From Veronia pacifica (GTDB lineage: Bacteria; Pseudomonadota; Gammaproteobacteria; Enterobacterales; Vibrionaceae): a stretch of DNA of 63,050 nt. The translations under genes were made by a program, and so were the position numbers. The notes beneath the pieces were generated by a model that worked only from the letters and a program-made list of their open reading frames with translations, made no database searches and was not told the origin of the DNA. The stretch is from assembly GCF_001707825.1 (NCBI RefSeq), contig NZ_LYBM01000032.1, forward strand, positions 1 through 63,050, given 5' to 3'. Of the stretch, positions 1 to 9,582 are shown piece by piece (position 1 is the stretch's first letter; the number at the start of each line of letters is the position of its first letter).

Positions 1-195
1 TTTGAACCCTTCTTTACAACGCGTAAACAAGGAACCGGCCTTGGCCTGACTGTCGTTCAAATGGTCTGTCGAGCTCATAAAGGTGAGCTCACCGTCCACT
101 CCGAGTCTGGAAAGGGGGCATGTTTTACCTTATGTCTCCCCATTTTGGATTCTGATGGCAGTGATCACCCACATTTAGCAGGAGAAGCGGAATGA
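1..195 (+). CDS. flrB: Sensor histidine kinase FlrB, C-terminal end only (partial)
   Basis: Only the last 64 codons are in the window, read from base 1 to the TGA at 193-195. The visible part is the end of a HATPase_c domain: an FEPFFTT F-box followed by GTGLGL, the G2 ATP-lid motif, and a final strand before an acidic tail. It overlaps flrC by four bases (ATGA), the usual arrangement of a two-component pair. FlrB is known in Vibrio to phosphorylate FlrC and so switch on the later sigma-54 flagellar genes. The name rests mainly on its position next to flrC, because the sensory domain lies outside the window. Confidence 0.88.
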   Translation, partial: FEPFFTTRKQGTGLGLTVVQMVCRAHKGELTVHSESGKGACFTLCLPILDSDGSDHPHLAGEAE

Positions 196-1592
196 AACAG
201 AGCAAAGTACTGATCGTAGAGGATGATGCAGGTTTACGAGAGGCGCTGGTCGATACGTTATCCCTTGCTGGTTATCAGTGGATAGAGGCTGACAGCGGTG
301 AACAGGCACTGCTGATGCTGAAGAAAGAATCTGTTGATATTGTGGTGTCAGACGTACAAATGGCAGGAATGGATGGCCTAGCGCTATTGCGAAACCTTAA
401 ACTTAGCCATCCCAAATTACCTGTGCTTTTGATGACTGCGTACGCCAATATTTCTGATGCTGTTTCGGCAATGAAAGAGGGAGCCATTGATTACATGGCT
501 AAACCTTTTGCGCCGGAAGTACTGCTGAACATGATCAGCCGCTATGCCCCCCCGCAGGTCGACAGGGTAGATGCCATTGTGGCAGATCCTAAGAGCAAGG
601 CCTTGATGGCTTTGGCTGACAAAGTGGCAAAGACAGACGCTAACGTAATGATTCTTGGCCCCAGTGGTTCGGGTAAAGAGGTGATGGCGAGGCATATCCA
701 CCGTTATTCTTTGCGGTCAGAGGGGCCTTTTGTCGCTATTAATTGCGCCGCCATTCCGGAAAATATGCTTGAAGCGACGCTTTTCGGTTATGAAAAGGGT
801 GCGTTTACCGGTGCTGTTCAGGCTTGCCCGGGGAAATTTGAGCAGGCACAGGGAGGCACCATTTTACTGGATGAGATCAGTGAAATGGATTTGTCATTAC
901 AAGCCAAATTACTCCGTGTGCTGCAGGAGCGAGAAGTAGAGCGTCTCGGTGGACGAAAAAGTATAGAGCTGGATGTTCGCGTTCTGGCCACCAGTAACCG
1001 TGATTTAAGGCACTACGTTGAGCAGGGTAATTTCCGTGAGGATCTCTACTATCGTCTTAATGTTTTTCCCATCAGTTGGCTGCCATTAAAAGACAGAGCA
1101 GGAGATATCTTACCTTTGGCGACACATCTGATTCAGCGACATTGTATGAAAGCTGGTCTCAGAGTGCCGGATATTGAAACTTGTGCAGCAGATAAACTCA
1201 CCTCGTACCCATGGCCGGGCAATGTCAGGGAGCTGGACAATGTGATTCAGCGTGCGCTGATCCTCTGTAACGACAAGCACATCAGGTCTGATGACATTTT
1301 GCTTGAGGGTCTTGACTGGCAATATACCAGCGAACAAAAACAGACGGTTTCCCCGACGGTTGTTCCGGATATTGAGCCACAGGCTCAGCCGATTCCTTTT
1401 GAAGTCCCTTCTGCCACAACAGAAAGTCTGGGTGGTGAACTTAGAGAGCAAGAATTTGCCATTATTCTGGATGCACTGAAAGCCTGCGAAGGCAGACGAA
1501 AAGATGTAGCAGAAAAACTGGGGATCAGTCCTAGGACGTTGAGGTACAAACTGGCAAAAATGCGTGACGCTGGTATTGAGTTACCGGGCTGA
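192..1592 (+). CDS. flrC: Sigma-54-dependent flagellar response regulator FlrC
   Basis: This is a 466-residue NtrC-type activator. Residues 1-120 form a receiver domain with the acidic pair D11/D12, phospho-acceptor D54 in VVSDVQM and the conserved K of MAKPF. Residues about 130-365 form the AAA+ domain with Walker A GPSGSGKE, the sigma-54 contact loop GAFTGA, Walker B ILLDE and an arginine-finger region. The last 50 residues contain a Fis-type helix-turn-helix (RKDVAEKLGISPRTLRYKL). The start overlaps the flrB stop. In Vibrio, phosphorylated FlrC activates basal-body, hook and flagellin promoters with sigma-54. The domain order is complete and nothing looks damaged. Confidence 0.95.
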   Translation: MKQSKVLIVEDDAGLREALVDTLSLAGYQWIEADSGEQALLMLKKESVDIVVSDVQMAGMDGLALLRNLKLSHPKLPVLLMTAYANISDAVSAMKEGAIDYMAKPFAPEVLLNMISRYAPPQVDRVDAIVADPKSKALMALADKVAKTDANVMILGPSGSGKEVMARHIHRYSLRSEGPFVAINCAAIPENMLEATLFGYEKGAFTGAVQACPGKFEQAQGGTILLDEISEMDLSLQAKLLRVLQEREVERLGGRKSIELDVRVLATSNRDLRHYVEQGNFREDLYYRLNVFPISWLPLKDRAGDILPLATHLIQRHCMKAGLRVPDIETCAADKLTSYPWPGNVRELDNVIQRALILCNDKHIRSDDILLEGLDWQYTSEQKQTVSPTVVPDIEPQAQPIPFEVPSATTESLGGELREQEFAIILDALKACEGRRKDVAEKLGISPRTLRYKLAKMRDAGIELPG

Positions 1593-1619
1593 TGGTAGTC
1601 TAACTGACTTTTTCATTAC

Positions 1620-1636
1620 TTGGTGTGCTTTTTGCA
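1620..1636 (+). promoter_or_regulatory. Sigma-54 (-24/-12) promoter upstream of fliE
   Basis: The sequence TTGGTGTGCTTTTTGCA has GG at 1622-1623 and GC at 1634-1635, separated by exactly 10 bases, as sigma-54 requires. It lies 75 bases before the fliE start in the only sizeable gap of the first flagellar operon. Class II flagellar operons of Vibrio, including fliEFGHIJ, are known to be sigma-54 dependent and activated by FlrA. Which activator acts here cannot be read from the sequence. Confidence 0.8.
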
Positions 1637-1710
1637 TCAACTGATATAAAAGCGAACATTTTTTTAATCAAAGACGCAAGAAGTCAAAAGTTTGACAGAG
1701 AAGGTGGCAA

Positions 1711-2022
1711 ATGAAAGTCAACACAATGCAACAGGAAATGCAGGTACTGGCAGCCGAAGCACAAAGCATGACTCGCCCGGCTACTGGTCAGCAGGTCGGT
1801 GAAGATTTTGGTCAGTTGCTGTCAAACGCCATCAATAATGTCAACGGACTCCAAAAGACATCTTCTGAACTCACGACGCGTTTCGATCAGGGCGACCGCA
1901 GTGTCAGTCTCTCCGATGTTATGATTGCCCGAAATAAGTCGAGCGTAGCGTTTGATGCAACAGTTCAAACGAGAAATAAGCTTGTTGAAGCTTATAAAGA
2001 ACTGATGAACATGCCTGTATAA
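1711..2022 (+). CDS. fliE: Flagellar hook-basal body complex protein FliE
   Basis: The product is a 103-residue protein of typical FliE length, the junction between the MS ring and the proximal rod. The C-terminal half carries the family signature (SDVMIARNKSSVAFDATVQTRNKLVEAYKELMNMPV), which forms the coiled-coil rod-type helix. There is no cleavable signal peptide, as expected for a substrate of the flagellar export apparatus. An AAGGTGG Shine-Dalgarno-like stretch precedes the ATG. It is the first gene after the sigma-54 promoter and is followed 15 bases later by fliF. Confidence 0.95.
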   Translation: MKVNTMQQEMQVLAAEAQSMTRPATGQQVGEDFGQLLSNAINNVNGLQKTSSELTTRFDQGDRSVSLSDVMIARNKSSVAFDATVQTRNKLVEAYKELMNMPV

Positions 2023-2037
2023 GGTGGGAACTGAACC

Positions 2038-3786
2038 GTGGCGGTAGAAAGTCAAAATACAGATCTGGCGGTAACCGATACCGTCGCAGCTTTGCCTGCA
2101 GCAGCCGATGACCAAACGGATCTTGTTATCGCACCCGCAACAGACTCATCCAGTGTTCTTGGAGGGATGGATTTTGCCCGTCAGTTGATTTTGGTCACTG
2201 CACTGGCGATTTTCATTTCCTTGATCATTATGCTTTTTTTCTGGATTAGAGAGCCGGAATTAAGACCGCTGGGGCAATACGAGACTGAAGACCTTATCCC
2301 CATCCTTGACCATCTGGATAGCAAAAAAATTGATTATCGTCTGGATGGTAATACGATCATGGTGCCTGCTGGCGAGTACGGTGATATCAAGCTCGATATG
2401 GCGAGAGCTGGCCTGAACCAAAGAACAGAAGAAGGCGATGATATTCTTCTGAAAGATATGGGATTTGGCGTGTCGCAACAGTTGGAGAGAGAGCGCCTTA
2501 AACTGAGTCGAGAGCGACAGCTGGCTGCAGCCATAGAAAAAATTCAGCGGGTCAAAAAGGCGAGAGTTCTGCTTGCCTTGCCAAAGCGCAGCGTTTTTGT
2601 CCGTCACAATGAAGAAGCTTCAGCAAGTGTTCTGCTGACATTGCGAAATGGCTCGACATTGGGTCAGGAAGAAGTGGACTCAATCGTAGACATGGTGGCC
2701 TCCGCTGTGCCGGGCCTCAAGCCTGTCAGGGTGACGGTTACCGACCAGCATGGCCGCTTGCTCAGCTCGGGGAGTCAGGATCCACTCTCTGCGGTGCAGA
2801 GAAAAGAATATGAACTTGAGCGTAAGCAAGAACAATCATTACGCGAAAAAATTGACTCTATTTTGATTCCAGTGCTCGGACTGGGCAACTATACCTCTCA
2901 GGTTGACGTTACTCTCGATTTTACCAAGGTAGAGGAAACCCGGAAACGTTTTGACCCGGCGACGCCTGCTACTCGAAGCGAGTATAACCGAGAAGATTAC
3001 AACAACAGTGACTTGGTGGCGGGTATTCCCGGAGCACTGAGTAACCAACCACCAGCTGATTCAGCAATACCGGAAGATGTTAAGACGCTGAACAAAGCCG
3101 GAGCAGGTGAAAATGGCTCGCTGAGTCGTGAAACGACCCGAAATTATGAACTGGATACCACCATCAGTCACCAGCGTTCTCAGACGGGTACCGTTCAGCG
3201 TCAGACGGTTTCGGTTGCCGTAAATTATATTCAGGGCATCAATAAAGAAACGGGTGAAGCGACGTTTGGTCCCGTAGCAGATGCAGAGCTGGAAAAAATT
3301 CGTCGTTTATTAATGGGGGGTGTTGGTTTTTCACAGGCCCGAGGCGACGTGCTTGAAGTGATATCGGTGCCCTTTGTTAAGCCTGAGGTTGAGAAGATTG
3401 GTGATGTGCCTATCTGGGAACATCCGAACTTCAACGATTGGATTCGCTGGCTAGCTGCTTCTCTGATTGTTATTGTCGTGATTATGGTACTGATAAGACC
3501 TGCACTGAGTAAACTCATGTACCCAGAGCAGGACGATGATGGCGCACTTGGCCCCAATGGCGAAATGCTTGGGCCGGACGGATTGCCGCTTAATCCTGAT
3601 GATGAGATTGGTCTTATTGGCGCTGACCTGGACGGCAGCGGAGATTTCTCAATTGGCGACTCGGGTATGGGACTGCCTGATCTGCATAAAGACGAAGATA
3701 TGCTTAAAGCTGTGCGTGCATTGGTGGCTAATGAGCCTGACCTTGCCGCACAGGTTATTAAGAATTGGGTAAGTGAACATGGCTGA
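2038..3786 (+). CDS. fliF: Flagellar MS-ring protein FliF
   Basis: FliF forms the inner-membrane MS ring on which the rotor and export gate are built. The 582-residue protein has a first membrane helix at about residues 49-70, a periplasmic ring-building region with the YscJ/FliF fold, a low-complexity linker and a second membrane helix at about 470-490. The C-terminal cytoplasmic tail (VRALVANEPDLAAQVIKNWV) is the FliG-binding segment. The start codon is GTG with AAGGTGG upstream. The last bases overlap fliG. The acidic Asp/Gly-rich stretch before the tail (about residues 500-550) is longer than I would expect in enterobacterial FliF. Confidence 0.96.
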   Translation: MAVESQNTDLAVTDTVAALPAAADDQTDLVIAPATDSSSVLGGMDFARQLILVTALAIFISLIIMLFFWIREPELRPLGQYETEDLIPILDHLDSKKIDYRLDGNTIMVPAGEYGDIKLDMARAGLNQRTEEGDDILLKDMGFGVSQQLERERLKLSRERQLAAAIEKIQRVKKARVLLALPKRSVFVRHNEEASASVLLTLRNGSTLGQEEVDSIVDMVASAVPGLKPVRVTVTDQHGRLLSSGSQDPLSAVQRKEYELERKQEQSLREKIDSILIPVLGLGNYTSQVDVTLDFTKVEETRKRFDPATPATRSEYNREDYNNSDLVAGIPGALSNQPPADSAIPEDVKTLNKAGAGENGSLSRETTRNYELDTTISHQRSQTGTVQRQTVSVAVNYIQGINKETGEATFGPVADAELEKIRRLLMGGVGFSQARGDVLEVISVPFVKPEVEKIGDVPIWEHPNFNDWIRWLAASLIVIVVIMVLIRPALSKLMYPEQDDDGALGPNGEMLGPDGLPLNPDDEIGLIGADLDGSGDFSIGDSGMGLPDLHKDEDMLKAVRALVANEPDLAAQVIKNWVSEHG

Positions 3787-4798
3787 TAACGAAAACGCTG
3801 ATGGAGCACTAACAGGGCTGGATAAGGCTGCGATATTGCTGCTCAGCCTGACCGAGCAAGATGCTGCGAGTATCATCCGCCACCTTGAGCCAAAACAGGT
3901 TCAAAGAGTGGGGCAGGCGATGACAACCATGAATGACTTGAGTCAGGAGCGAGTTGCCGCAGTCCACAGTGCATTTATCGAAGAGATACAGCAGTACACA
4001 TCTATCGGTATGGGCAGTGAGGACTTCGTTCGCAACGCCCTTGTTGCCGCTTTAGGTGAGGACAAAGCCAATAATTTGGTTGACCAGATCACATCGGGTG
4101 GTGCGTCACGAGGGCTTGAAGCCCTGAAATGGATGGATCCGCGTCAGGTGGCATCCATTATTCTCAACGAGCACCCCCAGATTCAAACTATTGTTTTATC
4201 ATATCTGGAGCCCGAGCAGTCTGCCGAAATTCTTACTCAGTTCGCTGAGCGTGATGCGTTAGATTTGGTGATGCGTATTGCTACACTTGAAGAAGTGCAG
4301 CCTGCCGCACTGAAAGAGCTAAACGAAATTATGGAGAAACAGTTTGCTGGTCAGTCTGGCGCTCAAGCGGCCAAGATTGGCGGCCTGAAAGCAGCAGCCG
4401 ACATCATGAACTACATGGATAAAACCATGGAAGCTGCACTCATGGAGCAAATCGAACAGAACGACGAAGAAATGGCGTCTCAGATTCAGGACCTCATGTT
4501 CGTCTTCGACAACCTTGCCGATGTCGACGATCGCGGTATACAAGCTATTCTTCGCGATGTTCCTCAAGAAGCTCTACAAAAAGCGCTCAAGGGTGCCGAG
4601 GAAGGTCTGCGCGAGAAAATATTCGCCAATATGTCGTCGCGTGCTGCAGAAATGCTGCGTGACGACCTTGAGGCAATGGGACCCATTCGCGTGGCCGATG
4701 TGGAAGGTGCTCAGAAGGAAATCCTCTCTGTTGCAAGACGTCTTGCCGACTCGGGCGAAATTATGTTGGGTGGTGGCGGTGCAGACGAGTTCCTCTAA
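3779..4798 (+). CDS. fliG: Flagellar motor switch protein FliG
   Basis: FliG is the rotor protein that contacts the stator and converts switch-complex state into rotation direction. The 339-residue protein has the three expected armadillo-like domains: N-terminal FliF-binding, a middle domain with the EHPQ motif (NEHPQIQTIVL) that binds FliM, and a C-terminal torque domain with the charged helix around LREKIFANMSSRAAEMLRDD. I chose the ATG at 3779, which overlaps the fliF stop. A GTG six bases upstream (3773) would add two residues and cannot be excluded. Confidence 0.95.
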   Translation: MADNENADGALTGLDKAAILLLSLTEQDAASIIRHLEPKQVQRVGQAMTTMNDLSQERVAAVHSAFIEEIQQYTSIGMGSEDFVRNALVAALGEDKANNLVDQITSGGASRGLEALKWMDPRQVASIILNEHPQIQTIVLSYLEPEQSAEILTQFAERDALDLVMRIATLEEVQPAALKELNEIMEKQFAGQSGAQAAKIGGLKAAADIMNYMDKTMEAALMEQIEQNDEEMASQIQDLMFVFDNLADVDDRGIQAILRDVPQEALQKALKGAEEGLREKIFANMSSRAAEMLRDDLEAMGPIRVADVEGAQKEILSVARRLADSGEIMLGGGGADEFL

Positions 4799-4851
4799 TC
4801 ATTCCCATCGTTTCGGCTTGATGACAAACGCTAATCCTGCTGAGGTGGTTT

Positions 4852-5889
4852 ATGTCTAATGATCGTCGCCGTGGCTACATTCGCGCTGATGATGTACCGT
4901 CAGACACGTTTGCCCGCTGGTCCTTACCTGATCACCATGACAGAAAGCCACCGCCAAGGGAAACGGCGCTTAACTTCGATCCGGGCTGGTCTCCTGAGGC
5001 CGCTCTTGAAGATGTGCATGCTGAACCTGAAGTTGCTGTCAAACCTCTGACGGCTGATGCGCTCGAAGAAATTCATGCGTCTGCTGTTGAAGAAGGCAGG
5101 GAAGAGGGGCATCAGGCTGGTTTTGAGCAGGGGCGCGAAGAGGGGTTTGCCGAAGGTCGTGAGGCGGGTTTCGCTGAAGGGCGAGAGGCGGGCTTTGAAG
5201 AGGGTCTGGCAGGCGGTAAACAGGCTGTTGATGAAAAATGTCAGCAGCTTGAAGCCATGGTTGAAAAACTGGTTTATCCGTTGCAGCAGGTTGATGCCGA
5301 TATTCAGCAACAGATGCTGGAACTGGTACTTTCGCTGACTCGCTCATTGATTGATGTTGAGGTGCAGACGAATCCTCAGGTGATTCTTGCTACGCTACGA
5401 GAAGCCGTACAGTCATTGCCAGTGTCCGGTCGAAAGGTCACCGTATATCTTCACCCTGAAGACAGAGAGAGGGTAGAGCAGGCTCATGGCGAACAAGGTA
5501 TCGCAGAGCGCAACTGGCAGCTCGTCTCTGAGCCATCTCTGAACACTGGCGACATTCAACTCTACTGCGAAGACTCATCTGTCGATTACCGAATGGAAGA
5601 CAGAGTTCGTCATCTACTGAGTCAGTTCAGAGGGCAGAATCAAACGACACTGCCTCAGGATTCAGACGAGGATGCGCAAAACGTCATGCTCGATGAGCCA
5701 AGAGTGCAACAAGTCCAAGAGAGCAGCGAACAAATAGACTCGTCTGATACTGCGCCTGCAGATCCCATGGTGTCTGAGCCTTCCGACGACAGTCTGATGA
5801 CTGGCACCGAAGCGTTTGAACAGAGCCAGCAAGATAGCAACAATATTAACTCAACGCTTTCGGCGGCCGATGAGAGCAGTAATGCTTAA
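4852..5889 (+). CDS. fliH: Flagellar assembly protein FliH
   Basis: FliH binds the export ATPase FliI and docks it to the export gate. The protein has 345 residues, longer than enterobacterial FliH. Residues about 78-125 carry the family's GxxxG-like helix made of repeated short units such as EEGREEGFAEG and REAGFAEG, encoded by near-repeats at about 5089-5217. The conserved C-terminal domain with TRSLIDVEV and a VYLHPEDRE stretch follows. After about residue 265 there is an acidic, Ser-rich tail of low complexity. The gene is preceded by TGAGGTGG and overlaps the fliI start by eight bases. Confidence 0.92.
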   Translation: MSNDRRRGYIRADDVPSDTFARWSLPDHHDRKPPPRETALNFDPGWSPEAALEDVHAEPEVAVKPLTADALEEIHASAVEEGREEGHQAGFEQGREEGFAEGREAGFAEGREAGFEEGLAGGKQAVDEKCQQLEAMVEKLVYPLQQVDADIQQQMLELVLSLTRSLIDVEVQTNPQVILATLREAVQSLPVSGRKVTVYLHPEDRERVEQAHGEQGIAERNWQLVSEPSLNTGDIQLYCEDSSVDYRMEDRVRHLLSQFRGQNQTTLPQDSDEDAQNVMLDEPRVQQVQESSEQIDSSDTAPADPMVSEPSDDSLMTGTEAFEQSQQDSNNINSTLSAADESSNA

Positions 5890-7200
5890 TCTCTCTGAAC
5901 GCCTTTCGACACTTAAAACGACCAATCTTGTTACCCGGCCTGTTGCATCAGGTCGGCTTGTTCGGGTCGTCGGACTTACCCTTGAAGCTATTGGTTGTCG
6001 GGCATCTGTCGGCAGCCTTTGCCGGGTTGAAACGTTACATGGTGATATCGAGGCTGAAGTCGTTGGCTTTTCCGGTGACACCCTTTTCCTTATGCCCAGC
6101 GAGCAGTTAACCGGTGTCTTACCCGGCGCCCGGGTCACGCCATTGGTACATGAACAAGGCATTGCGGTTGGCCCTCAACTGCTGGGCCGAGTCATTGATG
6201 GTGTCGGTAATCCGCTTGATGGCAAAGGAGATATTTACTCCGATAATAAAGCATCATTTACCGCTCAGACGATTAATCCGCTCGCCAGAAAACCAATCGA
6301 CAGTCCCCTTGATGTCGGTATTAAGGCAATCAATGGCCTGTTGACGGTTGGCAAAGGCCAGCGTATCGGGCTTTTTGCTGGTTCAGGTGTCGGAAAGTCT
6401 GTCACGCTTGGCATGATGACCCGTGGAACAACTGCACAGGTTGTCGTTGTCGGACTGATTGGCGAACGTGGCCGCGAAGTAAAAGAATTCATAGATGAGA
6501 TCCTTGGCGACGAGGGACGTGCCCGCTCCGTGGTGATCGCGGCTCCTGCAGATGCCTCTCCCCTCATGCGTCTGAAAGGCTGCCAGACAGCACTGACTAT
6601 CGCGGAATATTTTCGCGATCAGGGGCTGGATGTGCTGCTGCTGATGGACTCGCTAACTCGCTTTGCTCAGGCGAGAGGGAGATTGCTCTGTCAGTCGGAG
6701 AGCCGCCAGCCACAAAAGGCTACCCACCCTCTGTATTTGCCAAGTTACCAGCGCTGGTTGAACGTGCCGGGAATGGCAGTGACGGTCAGGGATCAATTAC
6801 TGCTTTTTTCACCGTTTTGACCGAAGGCGACGACTTGCAAGACCCGATAGCGGATGCGGCAAGAGCGATTCTTGACGGGCACATTGTGCTGTCCCGTGAA
6901 ATGGCAGATGCCGGACATTATCCTGCTATTGACGTCGAACGCTCGGTCAGTCGGGTGATGCCACAGATAGTTAACGAAGAACACATGTTGATGGCACGTG
7001 CTGTCCGTCAGGTGTTGTCCGTATGTCGTAAAAATCAGGATCTCGTATCAATTGGTGCCTACAAGCCGGGAACAGATCAGGCTATTGATCAGGCCTTCAT
7101 GTTTAAACCCAAGCTAGATCAGTACCTCCAACAGGGTATGAAGGAGGTGGTGCCTTATGATATGTGTGTCAACATGCTCCGTTCATCATTGCAGGGGTAG
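5882..7200 (+). pseudogene. fliI: Flagellum-specific ATPase FliI, interrupted by a 1-base loss
   Basis: FliI is the F1-like ATPase that energises flagellar protein export. The first frame (from ATG 5882) has the beta-barrel domain and Walker A GSGVGKS, then reads to DSLTRFAQA. At 6673/6674 one base is missing: the first frame goes on with unrelated residues to a stop at 6820. The next frame reads [20 protein letters not shown] and continues without a break to 7200 with the normal FliI C-terminus. Adding one base after GCG (giving CAG, Gln) restores a protein of about 439 residues, the family length. The start was chosen by alignment to the family pattern MLxLxxRL and its overlap with fliH. 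Cause: sequencing error or real mutation. Confidence 0.93.
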
Positions 7201-7210
7201 GGTTTAAAAT

Positions 7211-7669
7211 ATGGCGAACTCGGCACTGGAATTGTTACTTGAAAGAGCCCAAAGCGATGAGCAGAATGCCCAGCTGGCATTGGTGTCCGCGCAACAGGAA
7301 CTGGAAGGGTATCGCCGCCAGCTTGAGCAGATTGAACAATACCGTTTTGATTACTGCAAGCAGATGACGGCCCGTGGTCAGCAGGGCCTGACTGCCAGTA
7401 ACTACGGCCATCTCAACCGCTTTATCGTTCAGCTTGATGAGACACTGGCAAAACAGCGCCAGGCGGCAGGTGCATTTGAACAAAAAGTGGAAGATTGCCG
7501 CACCTATTGGCACAGCTGTCGGGAGAAAACCCGTTCACTTGATTGGTTGTGTGAAAAACGCCGTAACGAAGAAAAAATAAGGGCTGAAAAGCTCGAGCAG
7601 AAACAAATGGACGAGTTTGCTACCCTCTCTTATTTCCGCCAACAACAGAAAAAATCCAACTTGGCCTGA
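7211..7669 (+). CDS. fliJ: Flagellar export chaperone/stalk protein FliJ
   Basis: FliJ is a small coiled-coil protein that sits in the FliI hexamer and links it to FlhA. The 152-residue product is almost entirely helical and charged, with heptad patterns throughout (for example LELLLERAQSDEQNAQLALVS and the closing EKIRAEKLEQKQMDEFATLS). Sequence conservation in this family is low, so the call depends on length, coiled-coil character and position between fliI and fliK. An AGGGGTAGGG stretch precedes the ATG. Confidence 0.9.
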   Translation: MANSALELLLERAQSDEQNAQLALVSAQQELEGYRRQLEQIEQYRFDYCKQMTARGQQGLTASNYGHLNRFIVQLDETLAKQRQAAGAFEQKVEDCRTYWHSCREKTRSLDWLCEKRRNEEKIRAEKLEQKQMDEFATLSYFRQQQKKSNLA

Positions 7670-7720
7670 TAATTGCTTTTAAGCTAGCAGTAAATCAAAA
7701 AAGATTGGGATAACGCCGCG

Positions 7721-9511
7721 ATGTGCAGCGTAAACCTTACCCTTTTCACTGATGATGGTAGCGATATGAATCAGCCCACACTTCCATTACAGAGCGTTTT
7801 AATGAAAGCGGCACCAGCAGCTTCAGAGCGTATGCCTGTTGTTGAAAAAAGTGATGCCGGTGAGCGCTTCAAAGAATCTTTGGAACATGCTGTCCACCAG
7901 GATAAATCAGTAGACTCTGCAGAGATAAAAGATGCTGAAACAGCCGATGCAGCTGATACAAAAGAAGTTGCTGAAAATGCAGAGCCGGAGACAGCAAAGG
8001 TCGCTGACGAAAACGAACAGGTGTCAGAAGATCCTGTTGAGGGTAAATCTGAGACCGACACCGCTGTTTCCGAGGGTGATAAAACTAATACAGAATCCGA
8101 TGCTGAGCTTGCCTCAAAGCAGGCAATTATGGATACCAAAGCTCTGTTGGACAGGCTGGCGATGTCTTCAGCGGCCCTATCTGCGAAACCATCTGCGGCT
8201 GATACTGACGAAGTGAAAGTGAATAACGGTGAAGAAGAGAGCGGCGATGTTCTGACGGTGAACGCGATGCCATCAGGCAAAACCTTGCCGCAATCAGAAC
8301 TCTTGCTTGCTAAACATTTCAATCGTGAACACGAACACGTGAAAGATATTGAGCAGGTCTCCACTGATAAAAGCGATCATCAGGAAGAAACACTGACAAT
8401 AAAAGATATTGACGTGTTGGTTAAACTCGTTCATCAGTCTCCCGAACTTGAAGCAGCCCTGACTGATGAGCAGAAGCAGGCATTGTCATTGGCAGCTGAG
8501 TCTCCAGAAAAGTTAACGAGTGAGCAGGTTGAACTTCTCACCCAATTAAAAGAAACCTTGATAACAGAGTCCAATCAGCCGTCAACTCCTGTCGCCTCTG
8601 GTGATGTTGAGAAAGCAGATGTAAAAGCGACAGGAAAAGAAGTCGGTGAAGTACGGAACAAAGTGGCTGAATCTTCAGGTCAGCAGGTAAAAGTGTCAGA
8701 CTTGCAGGTTGCCGCCAGAGCGGAACCAACCAAGCATCTGCAAGATCCTGCTTTACGCCAGCCAACCCAAATAGTAGCGGATGAAACTGCACCACAGCAG
8801 GCTACTGCTCAACAGGCAAAGCCGGAATTATCTCCTGTACTCGCTGGCGCAGCTGGATTTAGTCAGAATCAGCTACAGAAAGCGGTTAGAGAGGGACTCT
8901 CTCCAGAGTCACTGAAAACAGATATTATGGCAGCGACTGAGGGAAGCAAGGCGCCTCAGGTAGAAAATAAACCAGAGGCTCTGGCCCAGCAATTAGCAGC
9001 ATCTTTCGGACAGCAAGGCAGCACTATTGCAGCCAAGCTGGACAGCAGTGTCGCACAGAGCCCTTTACAAATCAGTACTAACCAGAATGAAGCGGCTGCT
9101 GCACTAGCGGAAAGGGTAAATATTATGATGTCAAAAAACCTTAAGCAGGTTGATATCAGACTTGATCCGCCAGAGCTTGGCAGAGTACAAATAAAACTCT
9201 CAATGGGCAGTGAGCAACAGGCCTCAGTGCAGTTTACGGTATCAAGCCAGCACGCCAGAGATGCCTTGGAAAGTGCGATGCCGAGATTACGCGAGATGAT
9301 GCAACAGCAGGGCCTACAGTTGTCTCAGTCATCCGTGCAGCAACAAAGTAACGGTAATCAGCAGGCATCCACTGGTCAGGGCCAGCAGGGTGATGGCCAG
9401 GGATCCTCGAGTTCGGGTCGATCTGGTTTATCACTGGATGATGATACAAATACTCTCGTCAGGGATGTCTACATCAGGCCATCGTCTGACGGTGTCGACT
9501 TTTATGCCTGA
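7721..9511 (+). CDS. fliK: Flagellar hook-length control protein FliK
   Basis: FliK is the secreted molecular ruler that stops hook growth and switches export specificity through FlhB. The protein has 596 residues, at the long end of the family. Residues 1-450 are acidic, Ala/Glu/Lys/Gln-rich and of low complexity. Residues about 465-560 form the Flg_hook domain with the signature QVDIRLDPPELGRVQIKLSM. A Gln/Ser/Gly-rich tail follows. Two starts are possible: ATG 7721 and ATG 7766 (MNQPTLPLQSVL). Neither has a strong ribosome site and the second may be the real one. A second FliK-like protein is encoded at 28395-29228. Confidence 0.9.
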   Translation: MCSVNLTLFTDDGSDMNQPTLPLQSVLMKAAPAASERMPVVEKSDAGERFKESLEHAVHQDKSVDSAEIKDAETADAADTKEVAENAEPETAKVADENEQVSEDPVEGKSETDTAVSEGDKTNTESDAELASKQAIMDTKALLDRLAMSSAALSAKPSAADTDEVKVNNGEEESGDVLTVNAMPSGKTLPQSELLLAKHFNREHEHVKDIEQVSTDKSDHQEETLTIKDIDVLVKLVHQSPELEAALTDEQKQALSLAAESPEKLTSEQVELLTQLKETLITESNQPSTPVASGDVEKADVKATGKEVGEVRNKVAESSGQQVKVSDLQVAARAEPTKHLQDPALRQPTQIVADETAPQQATAQQAKPELSPVLAGAAGFSQNQLQKAVREGLSPESLKTDIMAATEGSKAPQVENKPEALAQQLAASFGQQGSTIAAKLDSSVAQSPLQISTNQNEAAAALAERVNIMMSKNLKQVDIRLDPPELGRVQIKLSMGSEQQASVQFTVSSQHARDALESAMPRLREMMQQQGLQLSQSSVQQQSNGNQQASTGQGQQGDGQGSSSSGRSGLSLDDDTNTLVRDVYIRPSSDGVDFYA

Positions 9512-9582
9512 TACATCGACATCTGAAAGGTGTGTTGATGTGATTAAATATTGTTCTCTGCTGATGTATATTGAGGTAAAAG

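Noticed and set aside
3231-3809. A 192-codon minus-strand frame opposite the end of fliF
   Set aside because: It runs through clearly coding fliF/fliG sequence and is Ser/Pro/Ile-rich with no family signature.
6655-6700. Programmed ribosomal frameshifting in fliI
   Set aside because: No X-XXY-YYZ heptamer or following hairpin is seen, and FliI is not known to use frameshifting. The same single-base loss occurs in two unrelated genes.
7771-8364. A 197-codon minus-strand Ser/Ala-rich frame opposite fliK
   Set aside because: It is a mirror of the low-complexity acidic region of FliK, with no independent support.
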